Of a stretch of 64,000 nucleotides of DNA, positions 55,961 through 64,000 are shown in pieces (the stretch's first letter is position 1; every line of letters begins with the position of its first letter). Origin of the DNA: Candidatus Thiodiazotropha sp. (ex Monitilora ramsayi) (GTDB taxonomy: Bacteria; Pseudomonadota; Gammaproteobacteria; Chromatiales; Chromatiaceae). The notes beneath the pieces were generated by a model. It was not told the origin of the DNA. It saw only the letters and a program-made list of their open reading frames with translations, and searched no databases. Where the stretch lies: positions 124,001 through 188,000 of the forward strand of contig JAHXIP010000002.1 in the NCBI GenBank assembly GCA_025655575.1, written 5' to 3'. The position numbers and the translations under genes were made by a program.

Positions 55961-58588
55961 CTAGGGCTGCGAATGGGTGCTCTCGGACTCGCATGGGATA
56001 CGCAGGGTGAACATCGACCCCCCTGCCTCTCCATTCGCAGCCTCAATAGTACCCCGGTGCTTATCCGCCACCACTTTGACAAAGCTCAAACCCAATCCCA
56101 CGCCATTGCCCTGGGAGGTATTCTCTGTCTCTGCGTGGGTAAACGGCATAAAGATGCTAGTCAGCTGATCCTGTGGAATGCCCGGGCCCTGATCCTGGAT
56201 AGTGCAGACCACGCAACTATCCTCGCGGCTGACGCGCATGACTATCTCACTACCGGGTGGAGAAAACTTGATCGCGTTCTCCAATAAATTGAATAGCGCC
56301 CTTTCCAGTAAGCCCAAGTCACCCTGCAGCCAGATCTCATCTTCATCGAACTGGCGGCGCAATATGATACCGCTCGCTTTAGCCTGTACATAGGCCTCAT
56401 CAACCGCATTGTGCGCCACGGACACAAAATCGGTATCTTCAAAGTGCGTGCTATCCGCCGCCTCGGCACGAGCCAATTGCAGAAAATTGTCGGCCAGTTT
56501 TAAAGAACGTCTCGCTAATGGCTGGATCTGTTCTGCCAACTCTCCAGCCGTACTCTCCTGTACCTTTCGAGATTGGGTCAGAGAAAGTAATGAAGTGATA
56601 GGAGATCGAATATCGTGTGAGAGGAAGTTGAGCATTTTCACACGGGTACGTTCAGAGCGTTTCAGTGTACCAATATACGAGAGATTGACAATCATGCCAT
56701 GCATCCCTGCACCGGCCTCATCCAGTGGTTTAAGCTGAACGAATAGCTCAGTATCCGGTGCTCTAAGTGCCTCGAAGCGGATAGGTTCACCTTCCAGCAG
56801 GACATGCTGAAAAACCTCAGGCCAATGCCAAGCATCACGTATCTCTAATACCCGAAGGAGTTTGCTGGCATCTTCGCCGAGCAAATCCGCATCCTTTTCG
56901 TATCCAATATAGAAAGCGGCACGTGGATTGGAAATCACTACCTGTCCCAGGCTGTTGATAACCATCAAACCATCATCCATCTGACCCACTGCGTTATTGA
57001 TCAGATGACGAAAACGCTGCAGCCTGACATTGACCTGCTGCATCTGTTGCATACGCAACTCAACCCGTTCCAATACGCTGTCATGATTCTCTTCAGGCTC
57101 CTCAATAAACTGTTGAGCGAAATCGTTCAGTAGCTGTAATGAACGACCTTGTGGAACTTGGGTTCTTGGCCAGAGCAGACCGACCTGCCATTGAGTATCG
57201 ATCCTTGGAATTCGGGTCCAGAGTTCAGCACCTGCTCTTTGCCATTTACCTTGTACCTTGGTGTCCATGGGTTCGTTTAACGGCTCACCGCCATGCATTA
57301 ACAGCTTGCCGTTGCTGTCATGTAGCGCCCAACCACTCAGTGGCATCAGTTGAGAAATAAACTGTATAGCACCGACCAAGTCACCCTGGGGCTGCTGCGC
57401 AGAAAGGTGTCTTTGCTCTCGCTGCATCCTCTCCAGCTGATCATTGAGATACCTAACCGCCTGATCAAGTCGGCGCCAACTCCAGAGCGGGTAGCTCAAG
57501 CCTAATCCGAGCATGGTTGCAGAAGGGGGAAACCAGACATGCATGCCCCGCAACAAAACCCAATCGATCAGTGCGAAGCCGATGAGTACCGACAGCGAAA
57601 CCAATGGAGCGAAACGAGTCGGAAAATAGGCATAGAGAAGAAAAGGGATGACCACGAATAACCCACTACCGATCAGGTGGGAGGTAAAACCCACCTGCTC
57701 AATGGAAGCATCCCGTCTCAAGCTGTCGAAGATATTGGCATTGATCTCTACCCCCGGCATTGGCACACCGTGACCAGAGACCGGGGTCGGTAAGGCATCC
57801 CCCAAGCCGGTCGCAGTAACCCCTACTATCACGATCCGGTCTCGAAACAGATCCTGCATGTACGCGCCTTCAAGTACCTCGCTGTAGGAGTATCGGGGAT
57901 AATTCCCTGCGGGTCCCGTAAAGGGAATCAGGCGATGGGAGTGACGGCTGATGATATGCACATTCGGTACCTGAGCGGTCATCGGTGCCGGCTCAGTCTG
58001 TACTTTCTCTGGTTCGAGCCATTGGTAGAGGGAAAGCATCAGATGGGGCCAGTAGACATCACCCAGTCCTTCGTAGAGATAGACCCCTCGAGCAATTCCA
58101 TCCGCATCAAGATCGATGTGAACGTGACCAAGACCCGCCGCCACATTGGACATATCAGGCAATGGCATTGATTCGATCAGCATGCCACCCAAACGCCGTT
58201 GCTCAAGAATCACCGGCATAAAAACACGGTCGCTGGCTGCAATGGCATGAATCAGCTGGATATCGCCCTCAGGATCCGTACGATCAGCTTCGGAAAAGAG
58301 CACATCAAGCACGATAGCCTTAGCACCGGCCAGGGAGAGCTTTTCCACCAGTCTGGCATGTATTTTTCTGGACCAGGGCCATCGTCCCAACGCTTCCAGG
58401 CTCTTCTCATCGATGGCAACAATCACAATGTCATCGGAAGGGCTGGCTGATAAAGAGCCGAGTTGCAGATCGTAGAGTAGCTGATCCCATCGCCACAGCC
58501 AGCCACTGGCCGCCATCAGGCAGGTAAATAACAGTAAGATCAGGGCACTGCGGAAACGTTCTGGCAAGCCCCGTGATCGCTTGTTCAT
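55961..58588 (-). CDS. CHASE2-domain sensor histidine kinase
   Basis: 875 residues. An N-terminal helix (about 12-29) leads into a periplasmic CHASE2 domain (about 35-300, with 'DIVIVAIDEKSLEALGRWPW' and 'DRIVIVGVTATGLGD'), then three closely spaced membrane helices (about 310-370). A coiled coil and a PAS-like domain follow (about 530-640), then HisKA with NFLSHDIRSPITS (His near 657) and HATPase with 'NLLENAIKFSPPGS', 'DQGPGIPQ' and 'GNGVGLGLSFVK'. It is the last gene of a three-gene set with a LysM-FecR protein and an OmpR-type response regulator, its likely partner. The stimulus of CHASE2 is not known. Confidence 0.92.
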   Translation of the reverse strand: MNKRSRGLPERFRSALILLLFTCLMAASGWLWRWDQLLYDLQLGSLSASPSDDIVIVAIDEKSLEALGRWPWSRKIHARLVEKLSLAGAKAIVLDVLFSEADRTDPEGDIQLIHAIAASDRVFMPVILEQRRLGGMLIESMPLPDMSNVAAGLGHVHIDLDADGIARGVYLYEGLGDVYWPHLMLSLYQWLEPEKVQTEPAPMTAQVPNVHIISRHSHRLIPFTGPAGNYPRYSYSEVLEGAYMQDLFRDRIVIVGVTATGLGDALPTPVSGHGVPMPGVEINANIFDSLRRDASIEQVGFTSHLIGSGLFVVIPFLLYAYFPTRFAPLVSLSVLIGFALIDWVLLRGMHVWFPPSATMLGLGLSYPLWSWRRLDQAVRYLNDQLERMQREQRHLSAQQPQGDLVGAIQFISQLMPLSGWALHDSNGKLLMHGGEPLNEPMDTKVQGKWQRAGAELWTRIPRIDTQWQVGLLWPRTQVPQGRSLQLLNDFAQQFIEEPEENHDSVLERVELRMQQMQQVNVRLQRFRHLINNAVGQMDDGLMVINSLGQVVISNPRAAFYIGYEKDADLLGEDASKLLRVLEIRDAWHWPEVFQHVLLEGEPIRFEALRAPDTELFVQLKPLDEAGAGMHGMIVNLSYIGTLKRSERTRVKMLNFLSHDIRSPITSLLSLTQSRKVQESTAGELAEQIQPLARRSLKLADNFLQLARAEAADSTHFEDTDFVSVAHNAVDEAYVQAKASGIILRRQFDEDEIWLQGDLGLLERALFNLLENAIKFSPPGSEIVMRVSREDSCVVCTIQDQGPGIPQDQLTSIFMPFTHAETENTSQGNGVGLGLSFVKVVADKHRGTIEAANGEAGGSMFTLRIPCESESTHSQP

Positions 58589-58751
58589 TGATCCGCCACC
58601 TTAGGGCATTCTCTCAAACAAGAATGGCCGCGATATGACTCGGGATAACCGACCCCCGGCCCCCCCTTACTGCATGGGTGAAAGATTGAACGACCGTCTG
58701 CCTCGATGGCGACCGGATAGTAGCGCAAGCCAGCAGGCGTCAAAAACATAT

Positions 58752-60071
58752 TCAGTGCCAGCCGGGGATCTCTAGCCGATAAACTTGCGAGCGGGTTGTA
58801 GCCTCCGACTCATCGAAGAGGGCCTCTACGGCGAGATAATATTGTCCTGGTGGCGGAAACGGCAACCAGAGCCCAGTCTCCCGAGTCAACTGATCGAAGA
58901 CAAGGTCTTCAAGTTTCGGGTCGCGCGCCAAGATCAACCGGTGAGTCCAGGCATGAGCGGCAGGTTGCCAATGCAAACTCAACCAGCGACCCGTAAAGAG
59001 CGGTTGATGAAAAACCGGCACCGCACGTTCAATAACAGGCGCGATGGGAATAGCGTCTTGCAGTTCAAAATCGTGCCGGGCTGAGAGTCCCTCGAGACCC
59101 AACTCGTCAATACCGCGGACAAGCAGTCGATAACTGCCTGTGGGCTGCTCAGGCAGCATAATGGTCGTCTCAGTTACCTGCTGCGCGAATACGACTGATG
59201 CCTGAGAATCCATTAACTGGACACGATATGAGACTGCACCGGGCAAGAGCGGCCATTCAACTGTCGGCATCGGTATCTGATAACTCGCTGCCAAGCCTGC
59301 CAGATCCGGTGGGTCTAAAAGACGACGCGGCGGCTCAGGTGGCTGACCAGGTTTTATCAACGTGCCTTCACCGGCCGTCACTGCCACTGTTTCACCGGAG
59401 GCGGAGACACTGACCTCTCCCTCCGTTACCTCACTTCGAGTCAGCTCACTGAGCGGCTCAACAGAAACACGAAAATCTGTGCCGCGAACCACAGTAACAG
59501 CCGCCGGCGTATGGATTTCGTAGCGAGATCCGGAGCGCTTAATCGGCTTGACCCGGTTCTCCAGGCGACCACGCTGCAGACGAATTCGGGTATCCAGCAT
59601 TCCCCGCCCTTTGAAAGCGGAGAGTGCATCAAAGACCACCTCACTCTTGGGGCCTACCAAAAGATGTGTGCCATCGGCAAAGGCGAGGGAAACCGCTGAT
59701 TTTTCTGCTGTAACGACCCGGTCACCAGCCTTCAGCATGGTGCCCCGCGCAACTGTCTCAGCTTCAGCTTGTCCCCGTCTGAAAAGCTCAGCCTCACCAA
59801 AGACAAATCGCACCTCCACACCCTCAAGGGCCTGATCCATCCAGTCGATAGGCACACGAATCTCAGTACCGACGGGAATCTCTCTATCTTTGAGAATACC
59901 GTTATAAACCTGGAGCTGTTCGGGTGTGAATTCAGGTTTGAGGAATCTTTCGGCGACCAAAGTGAGCGTTTCACCTTGATGCAGGCGGTAGACCCAATCC
60001 TCTGCTGCCACTGTCAGAGACAGAAGAGAGAGAAACAGGCAGGTAATCAGTATTAAAGTTCTTCTTAACAT
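58752..60071 (-). CDS. LysM and FecR domain exported protein
   Basis: About 439 residues. A Sec signal peptide ends near residue 22 (LTVAAE). A LysM-like peptidoglycan-binding segment follows ('HQGETLTLVAERFLKP'), then a FecR domain (about 90-200, 'LKAGDRVVTAEKSAVSLAFADGT' and 'TPAAVTVVRGTDFRVSVE'), then fibronectin-like repeats. It is not the anti-sigma form of FecR because it has no cytoplasmic domain. Such stand-alone FecR proteins sit in the periplasm. ATG at 60071 is preferred to the in-frame GTG three codons earlier. It lies between the response regulator and CHASE2 kinase genes, so it may modulate the sensor. Confidence 0.87.
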   Translation of the reverse strand: MLRRTLILITCLFLSLLSLTVAAEDWVYRLHQGETLTLVAERFLKPEFTPEQLQVYNGILKDREIPVGTEIRVPIDWMDQALEGVEVRFVFGEAELFRRGQAEAETVARGTMLKAGDRVVTAEKSAVSLAFADGTHLLVGPKSEVVFDALSAFKGRGMLDTRIRLQRGRLENRVKPIKRSGSRYEIHTPAAVTVVRGTDFRVSVEPLSELTRSEVTEGEVSVSASGETVAVTAGEGTLIKPGQPPEPPRRLLDPPDLAGLAASYQIPMPTVEWPLLPGAVSYRVQLMDSQASVVFAQQVTETTIMLPEQPTGSYRLLVRGIDELGLEGLSARHDFELQDAIPIAPVIERAVPVFHQPLFTGRWLSLHWQPAAHAWTHRLILARDPKLEDLVFDQLTRETGLWLPFPPPGQYYLAVEALFDESEATTRSQVYRLEIPGWH

Positions 60072-60159
60072 GGTGATCACTCATCAGCATGGACTATGAC
60101 TGCTCCAAGACGCAGATTCTACTCCCTCAGACCACCAATGCGAGTTTCGAGTCTGCGAC

Positions 60160-60846
60160 TCAGTCCGCTTCCTCCAATTGTTCCAACCGATATCCCTGAT
60201 GGTAGACTGCCTTCAGGCGCCAACCATTCTCGGGGGTGAGCAATAACTTGCGGCGCAATCGGCTGATGTGAGTATCGACGGTGCGGGTCATCAAACCGGG
60301 ACCAAACCCCCAGATTGACTCCAACAAATGATCCCGTGACAAGAGGCGGCCGATATTACTGAACAGCATCCAAGCCAGTTGAAACTCCTTCTCCGTCATC
60401 TCCACGCTCTCTCCATTGAAGAGCAGAGACTTGGTGTCCTTGAACAATTGAAAAGGTCCGACATCAAGGCTATCACGACGGGTACTGTGTCGTCGCACCA
60501 GGGCCTTGACGCGAGCTAACATAATCTCACGATTCACCGGTTTGGTCAGATAGTCATCGGCGCCTCTTTCCAGCGCCTCCACAATATCCGCCTCTCCGTC
60601 CCGGTGAGTGATGAAAAAGACCGGCAAATCCCATTCACGATCATCACGCAACCAGGAGAGCACTTCCACACCACTCTTCCCTGGCAGCTCCCAGTCCATA
60701 ATCAGTAGATCGTAGGTCTCGTGCCGTAGCTCCCGCATAAAACTATCGGCATCACTGAATTCATGGCAGGTAAAACCTTCACTCTCCAGCCACTCTTTCA
60801 TGACGGTTGATTGGACTTTGTCGTCTTCCAGATAAGCAATACGCAT
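60160..60846 (-). CDS. OmpR-family response regulator
   Basis: 228 residues. Receiver domain with the acidic pair Asp8-Asp9, acceptor Asp51 (LLIMDWELPG) and Lys in YLTKPVNRE; C-terminal winged-helix DNA-binding domain ('SRDHLLESIWGFG' and 'RTVDTHISRLRRKL'). It is the first gene of the set with LysM-FecR and the CHASE2 kinase, its probable cognate kinase. No promoter was identified in the short gap after the ompA-like terminator. Confidence 0.94.
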   Translation of the reverse strand: MRIAYLEDDKVQSTVMKEWLESEGFTCHEFSDADSFMRELRHETYDLLIMDWELPGKSGVEVLSWLRDDREWDLPVFFITHRDGEADIVEALERGADDYLTKPVNREIMLARVKALVRRHSTRRDSLDVGPFQLFKDTKSLLFNGESVEMTEKEFQLAWMLFSNIGRLLSRDHLLESIWGFGPGLMTRTVDTHISRLRRKLLLTPENGWRLKAVYHQGYRLEQLEEAD

Positions 60847-60873
60847 CAGTCTTTACACGTCCTTTTTAAAGAT

Positions 60874-60910
60874 AAAAAAGGCAACAGCGTATTGAAACGC
60901 CATTGCCTTT
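60874..60910 (-). terminator. Rho-independent terminator after the OmpA-like gene
   Basis: On the minus strand AAAGGCAA pairs with TTGCCTTT, and the inner GCGT with ACGC, forming a stem of 12 pairs interrupted by one mismatched dinucleotide. It is followed by TTTTTT. It lies 26 bp after the stop codon of the OmpA-family gene and separates it from the response regulator gene. Confidence 0.8.
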
Positions 60911-60935
60911 CTCTCACTCATAGGTGATGGTCGAA

Positions 60936-61751
60936 TCAGTTGAGTTTCAGCTCAACACGCCGATTCTGTGCACGACCCTCTTTTGTGCCATTATCGGCAA
61001 CAGGTGAGTTTTCACCCATGCCCTTTGAGCTGAGGATACCGCCGTCGACACCCTGGCTCACCAGATAGTCAGCTACCGCCTTGGCGCGTTTTTCAGAAAG
61101 GCTCTGATTGTAGGAAGCAGCACCAGACGAGTCGGTATGACCGATAACTGCCACCGAAGTGATGTCTTTACGCGCATTCAGTGAAGCAGCCACTTTGTCG
61201 AGCGTAGCTTTCGATTCACCGGTCAACTCACCACTGTTAAGCTGGAAGCGGACGTCACGCAGGACAATGCCGAGTGCACAACCTTTGCTGTCGACCGTGG
61301 CACCAGCCGGGGTGTTGGCACACTTGTCACGACTATCCACGACACCATCACCGTCACTGTCGAGCTCACAGCCATTGGCATCCACTTTGGCGCCGGCAGG
61401 GGTGCCCGGACACTTATCATTGGCATCGACTACACCATCACCATCGCTGTCGAGTGCGCAGCCCTTGGCATCGACTTTGGTACCAGCAGGTGTGCCAGGA
61501 CATTGATCTTTGCTGTCCACAACACCATCACCGTCCGCATCACCCTCAGCCATAGCCACAGGTTCACCAAAGCAACCGGTACTTGCAGGATCTTTATCCC
61601 GATAAGTTGTGGTCCAGCACTCGCCGTAACCGGTACGCCAACCATTGTTGGTGGCATCATAGGCCAGACCTTTTTCAGCCATGGCTGCTGTGCTGAATGC
61701 CATAGGTACCAGTGCCAGTGCCAGTGCCAGTGTTACTTTTTTCATCTGCAT
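60936..61751 (-). CDS. OmpA-family protein with thrombospondin type 3 repeats
   Basis: About 271 residues. Signal peptide (MKK..., cleavage at AAMAEKG). Residues about 70-160 hold three near-identical TSP3 calcium-binding repeats of about 31 residues, each DSDGDGVVD.KCPGTPAGA.VD..GC. The C-terminal OmpA domain (about 165-271) binds peptidoglycan: 'VIGHTDSSGAASYNQSLSEKRA'. There is no N-terminal beta-barrel, so it is probably a periplasmic protein tying the wall to the envelope. ATG at 61751 is best placed, seven bases after GGAGG; other in-frame ATGs at 61757 and 61745 are possible. Confidence 0.9.
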   Translation of the reverse strand: MQMKKVTLALALALVPMAFSTAAMAEKGLAYDATNNGWRTGYGECWTTTYRDKDPASTGCFGEPVAMAEGDADGDGVVDSKDQCPGTPAGTKVDAKGCALDSDGDGVVDANDKCPGTPAGAKVDANGCELDSDGDGVVDSRDKCANTPAGATVDSKGCALGIVLRDVRFQLNSGELTGESKATLDKVAASLNARKDITSVAVIGHTDSSGAASYNQSLSEKRAKAVADYLVSQGVDGGILSSKGMGENSPVADNGTKEGRAQNRRVELKLN

Positions 61752-61803
61752 CGTCATTCCTCCGGAACGCTTTTAGGTTCTTAATTTAAAAAAATGCACC
61801 AGT

Positions 61804-62622
61804 TCAACTGGCACTCTGTTGAATTAGATGGATATCCTGCTGCGGATATGGGATCGAGACACCCTCTTTATCAAAAGCATCCTTAATCGCTTCCAGCAGG
61901 GCAGCTCTTGTTGTCCAATAATCTCCGGACTTCACCCAGGGACGGACGGCAAAATCGACGCTACTGGCGCCGAGCTCCAGTACCATCACAGTCGGTGAAG
62001 GATCCTTGAGTACAGTGGCATCCGCCTCCAGCATCTGGTTAATGAGATCGCGTGCCTTTTTGATATCGTCGTCATACCCAATACCGATCACAAGATCGAT
62101 ACGGCGAGTCGAGCGCGCTGAGTAATTGATGATGGTGCCACTGTAGATCTGCGCATTGGGCATAGTGACTTCGCGGTTATCACCGGTCTTTAGCATGGTA
62201 TGAAAAATACGAATCTCCTCTACCACACCAGTCTCTCCGCCCGCCTCAATGAAATCGCCCAGCTTGAAGGGACGAAATATGATCAGCATCACACCAGCGG
62301 CAAAGCTGGTCAGAGAATCCTTCAAAGCCAAGCCAACCGCCAGGCCTGCAGCACCGAGTATGGCCAGTGCAGAAGTGGTATTGACGCCAAGCTGTTCCAA
62401 CGCAGCCAATACAACAACTGCCAGCAGCGCCGAGTAGGCGATATTGCCGAGGAAACTGATCAGCATCTGATCCACATTCCCCTTCTTCATCACCTGCTGC
62501 AGTGCCTTGATCAGCAGTTTGGCAATCCAGCGCCCGACAATGAACACCAGCAGCGCCATAACGATCTTGGTGCCCCACGGAATGACGTATGCATTCAGGA
62601 TGGTATCGAGTGAAAGTTCCAC
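61804..62622 (-). CDS. mscS: Small-conductance mechanosensitive channel, MscS family
   Basis: 272 residues with three N-terminal membrane helices. The third is the Gly/Ala-rich pore helix ('ILGAAGLAVGLALKDSLTSFAAG'), and the beta domain continues with 'GDFIEAGGETGVVEEIRIF' and 'PNAQIYSGTIINYS'. Length and layout match E. coli MscS. It releases solutes on hypo-osmotic shock. It lies 53 bp upstream of the OmpA-like gene on the same strand and could be co-transcribed with it. Confidence 0.93.
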   Translation of the reverse strand: MELSLDTILNAYVIPWGTKIVMALLVFIVGRWIAKLLIKALQQVMKKGNVDQMLISFLGNIAYSALLAVVVLAALEQLGVNTTSALAILGAAGLAVGLALKDSLTSFAAGVMLIIFRPFKLGDFIEAGGETGVVEEIRIFHTMLKTGDNREVTMPNAQIYSGTIINYSARSTRRIDLVIGIGYDDDIKKARDLINQMLEADATVLKDPSPTVMVLELGASSVDFAVRPWVKSGDYWTTRAALLEAIKDAFDKEGVSIPYPQQDIHLIQQSAS

Positions 62623-63108
62623 GATGAACTCCTTTTAGGTTGATTTTGTTCTCTATTCCTGGACGACCGGCTGGCTCTTTATCCCCTCAGCCGTGCCGCC
62701 AATTCAGCTTCACGAGACTTTGATAAACCTATCTATATGCCCGTATAGCCAGCGATTGTTATATCAAAATAATCGAACAAAATACCTTAAATTCGTAAAT
62801 GTTATCTAAAAGAACCAGTCTGTCAGAGCCCATACACAGCTCACCTAAAACCAGCACCTAAGCGAATAGAAACTCTCTTGGTTCTATCTTCCCCATCACA
62901 GAAGTTCGACTTCAGGATTGCAAAAGCAGCTTATGATTTTCTCGAATGACATGAAAGTACCCGCCTGTTAAGAATTGTTAACTCGATATGACAATTAGAC
63001 CGCCTGCTTTGGCGCTCGATCTAGTAAACGCCTGTCTTTCCTTCCGTTCCAAATAAGTAATTTCAGCTAAGCTAGTGGGAGTGAAAGCAACAACGAGCAC
63101 CCATCCCG
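62623..63108. other. Divergent intergenic region between mscS and the thiamine-binding-family gene
   Basis: 486 bp, AT-rich, no gene seen. It should contain promoters in both directions. No THI-box (TPP riboswitch) consensus was found before the downstream gene, and no tRNA or repeat was recognised. Confidence 0.4.
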
Positions 63109-63423
63109 ATGTCTGTATTACTTGAGTTCAGCATTTTTCCTACAGACCAGGGTGAGAGTGTCAGCGCCCCTGTCAGTCAAGTTATCAAACTCATCCGTGA
63201 CAGCGGCGTCGACTATCAACTCACCCCCATGGGCACTATCATTGAAACTGAGAATATCGAGCAGGCTCTCGAATTGATAAAGGCGTCCAGTGCGCGGTTG
63301 CAGCAATTAGGTGCTCAACGAATCTACTCATCTATCAAGCTGGATATTAGGCGGGGAGAGATGGGGCGTCTGACAGGTAAAATTCGATCGGTGAAAGACC
63401 GGATCGGTGAAATCTCCACCTAA
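63109..63423 (+). CDS. MTH1187/UPF0045 family thiamine-binding protein
   Basis: 104 residues, a single ferredoxin-like domain with 'FSIFPTDQGESVSAPVSQVIKLI' and 'YQLTPMGTIIETENIEQAL', the hallmarks of the MTH1187/YkoF-related family. Homologues bind thiamine or hydroxymethylpyrimidine, but the physiological role is not settled. It stands alone, 84 bp before the HugZ-like gene. Confidence 0.85.
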   Translation: MSVLLEFSIFPTDQGESVSAPVSQVIKLIRDSGVDYQLTPMGTIIETENIEQALELIKASSARLQQLGAQRIYSSIKLDIRRGEMGRLTGKIRSVKDRIGEIST

Positions 63424-63507
63424 TAAGGATGATACCACCGGTTCTTTCGTACTCTTCTGGCGCGTGAGGCACGTCTTAAGTACCACAATGACATTTAGGG
63501 GATATTG

Positions 63508-64000
63508 ATGAATCAAGGATCTATGTCGGATGATCTTGTACAAGCCTTGCGGAAACTATGGCACGAGAGTTTCCATGGCTTGCTCTCCACTCATTCTGCG
63601 AAATATGAAGGCTATCCTTTTGGCTCGCTACTGCCAATTTGTCTAGACAGCAAAGGCCATCCTCTGATGATGATCTCACATTTGGCGCAGCACACACGCA
63701 ATCTGGATGCTGACCCACGCTGCTCGTTAATGTTGACACAGCCTGGCCATGCGGATGTCCAACAGTGGGCACGCCTGACCTGCCTAGCGAACGCGGAGCC
63801 AGTCAATTCAAGCGCATCGATGGAGCGTTACTACCGGTACTACCCTGACAGTCGACGCTACCATAAGGAACTCAACTTTCAACTCTATCGACTGCAACCG
63901 ATGCAGTTCTACTTCATTGCCGGGTTCGGTTCGGCCCGCTGGTTTGACGTCAGTCGAATACTGGATCAGCGTCATTTCCCTATCGCCAGTGAAGTGGAAA
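63508..64000 (+). CDS. HugZ/HutZ-like FMN-binding split-barrel protein, N-terminal part (cut by window edge)
   Basis: The first 164 codons are present and the gene continues past the right edge. The sequence 'GYPFGSLLPICLDSKGHPLMMISHLAQHTRNLDADPRCSLML' is typical of the pyridoxamine phosphate oxidase-like split barrel of HugZ proteins, and 'YFIAGFGSARWFD' is a HugZ-type block. HugZ and HutZ take part in heme utilisation by breaking heme. GGGG lies 8 nt before the ATG. A role in heme turnover is inferred from the family; no heme transport genes are visible. Confidence 0.82.
   Translation, partial: MNQGSMSDDLVQALRKLWHESFHGLLSTHSAKYEGYPFGSLLPICLDSKGHPLMMISHLAQHTRNLDADPRCSLMLTQPGHADVQQWARLTCLANAEPVNSSASMERYYRYYPDSRRYHKELNFQLYRLQPMQFYFIAGFGSARWFDVSRILDQRHFPIASEVE

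Noticed and set aside
62900..63108. Possible TPP riboswitch before the thiamine-binding-family gene.
   Set aside because: Neither CTGAGA nor the ACCTGA-type THI-box core is present in the leader.

Overview
This 64 kb window comes from a moderately GC-rich chromosome of a gammaproteobacterium. The evidence is the gene set: a complete rnf/rsx operon, bamD, ydbH/ydbL, gcvR, zapE, pilS-pilR and pilA-pilB-pilC-pilD, clpB with a sigma-32 promoter, and mrp lying near a divergent metG. A free-living or facultatively symbiotic, respiratory member of the Chromatiales type fits the multiheme cytochrome, Rnf, the Dnr-like regulator and the many sensor proteins. That placement is inference and no taxonomic marker RNA is present.

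Layout. 1-4760: mrp/apbC (cut by the window edge), a bifunctional OlsF-like acyltransferase and divergent metG. 5293-7750: a ten-heme, PKD-containing exported cytochrome with its own terminator, followed by a short relic of metG and then metY. 9570-15549: rsxABCDGE plus rsmE, tightly packed. 15921-18696: an unrecognised three-gene unit (TPR-AAA+ ATPase, four-helix membrane protein, TPR membrane protein). 18837-23031: a sugar-type ABC importer. 23068-26194: ydbL-like and ydbH, separated by a 265-bp mobile repeat. 26404-35757: mostly housekeeping genes (GNAT, hydrolase, zapE, plsC-like, def, gcvR, pgeF, rluD, bamD, glnB, nadE). 35972-45415: the type IV pilus locus (pilS, pilR, two pilins, pilB, pilC, pilD) running into coaE. 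45677-55875: clpB, a GGDEF/EAL protein, purE-purK, a Crp/Fnr regulator, a frameshifted lipoprotein and ilvD. 55961-62622: a sensory and envelope block (CHASE2 histidine kinase, LysM-FecR protein, response regulator, OmpA with TSP3 repeats, MscS). 63109-64000: a thiamine-binding-family protein and the start of a HugZ-like protein.

How it works together. PilS/PilR should drive pilA through a textbook sigma-54 promoter seen at 39497-39510; PilD processes the two pilins, PilB powers assembly and PilC is the platform. Rnf couples ferredoxin and NADH to an ion gradient. The response regulator, LysM-FecR and CHASE2 kinase genes look like one transcription unit for envelope sensing.

The most unusual features are: a family of inverted-repeat elements (two near-identical 265-bp MITE-like copies, several solo or degenerate ends) that repeatedly sits at gene stop codons; one MITE copy exactly where ynbE is expected between ydbH and ydbL; the metG relic; the uncharacterised AAA+/membrane/TPR unit; and a lipoprotein whose signal peptide and mature part are in different frames.
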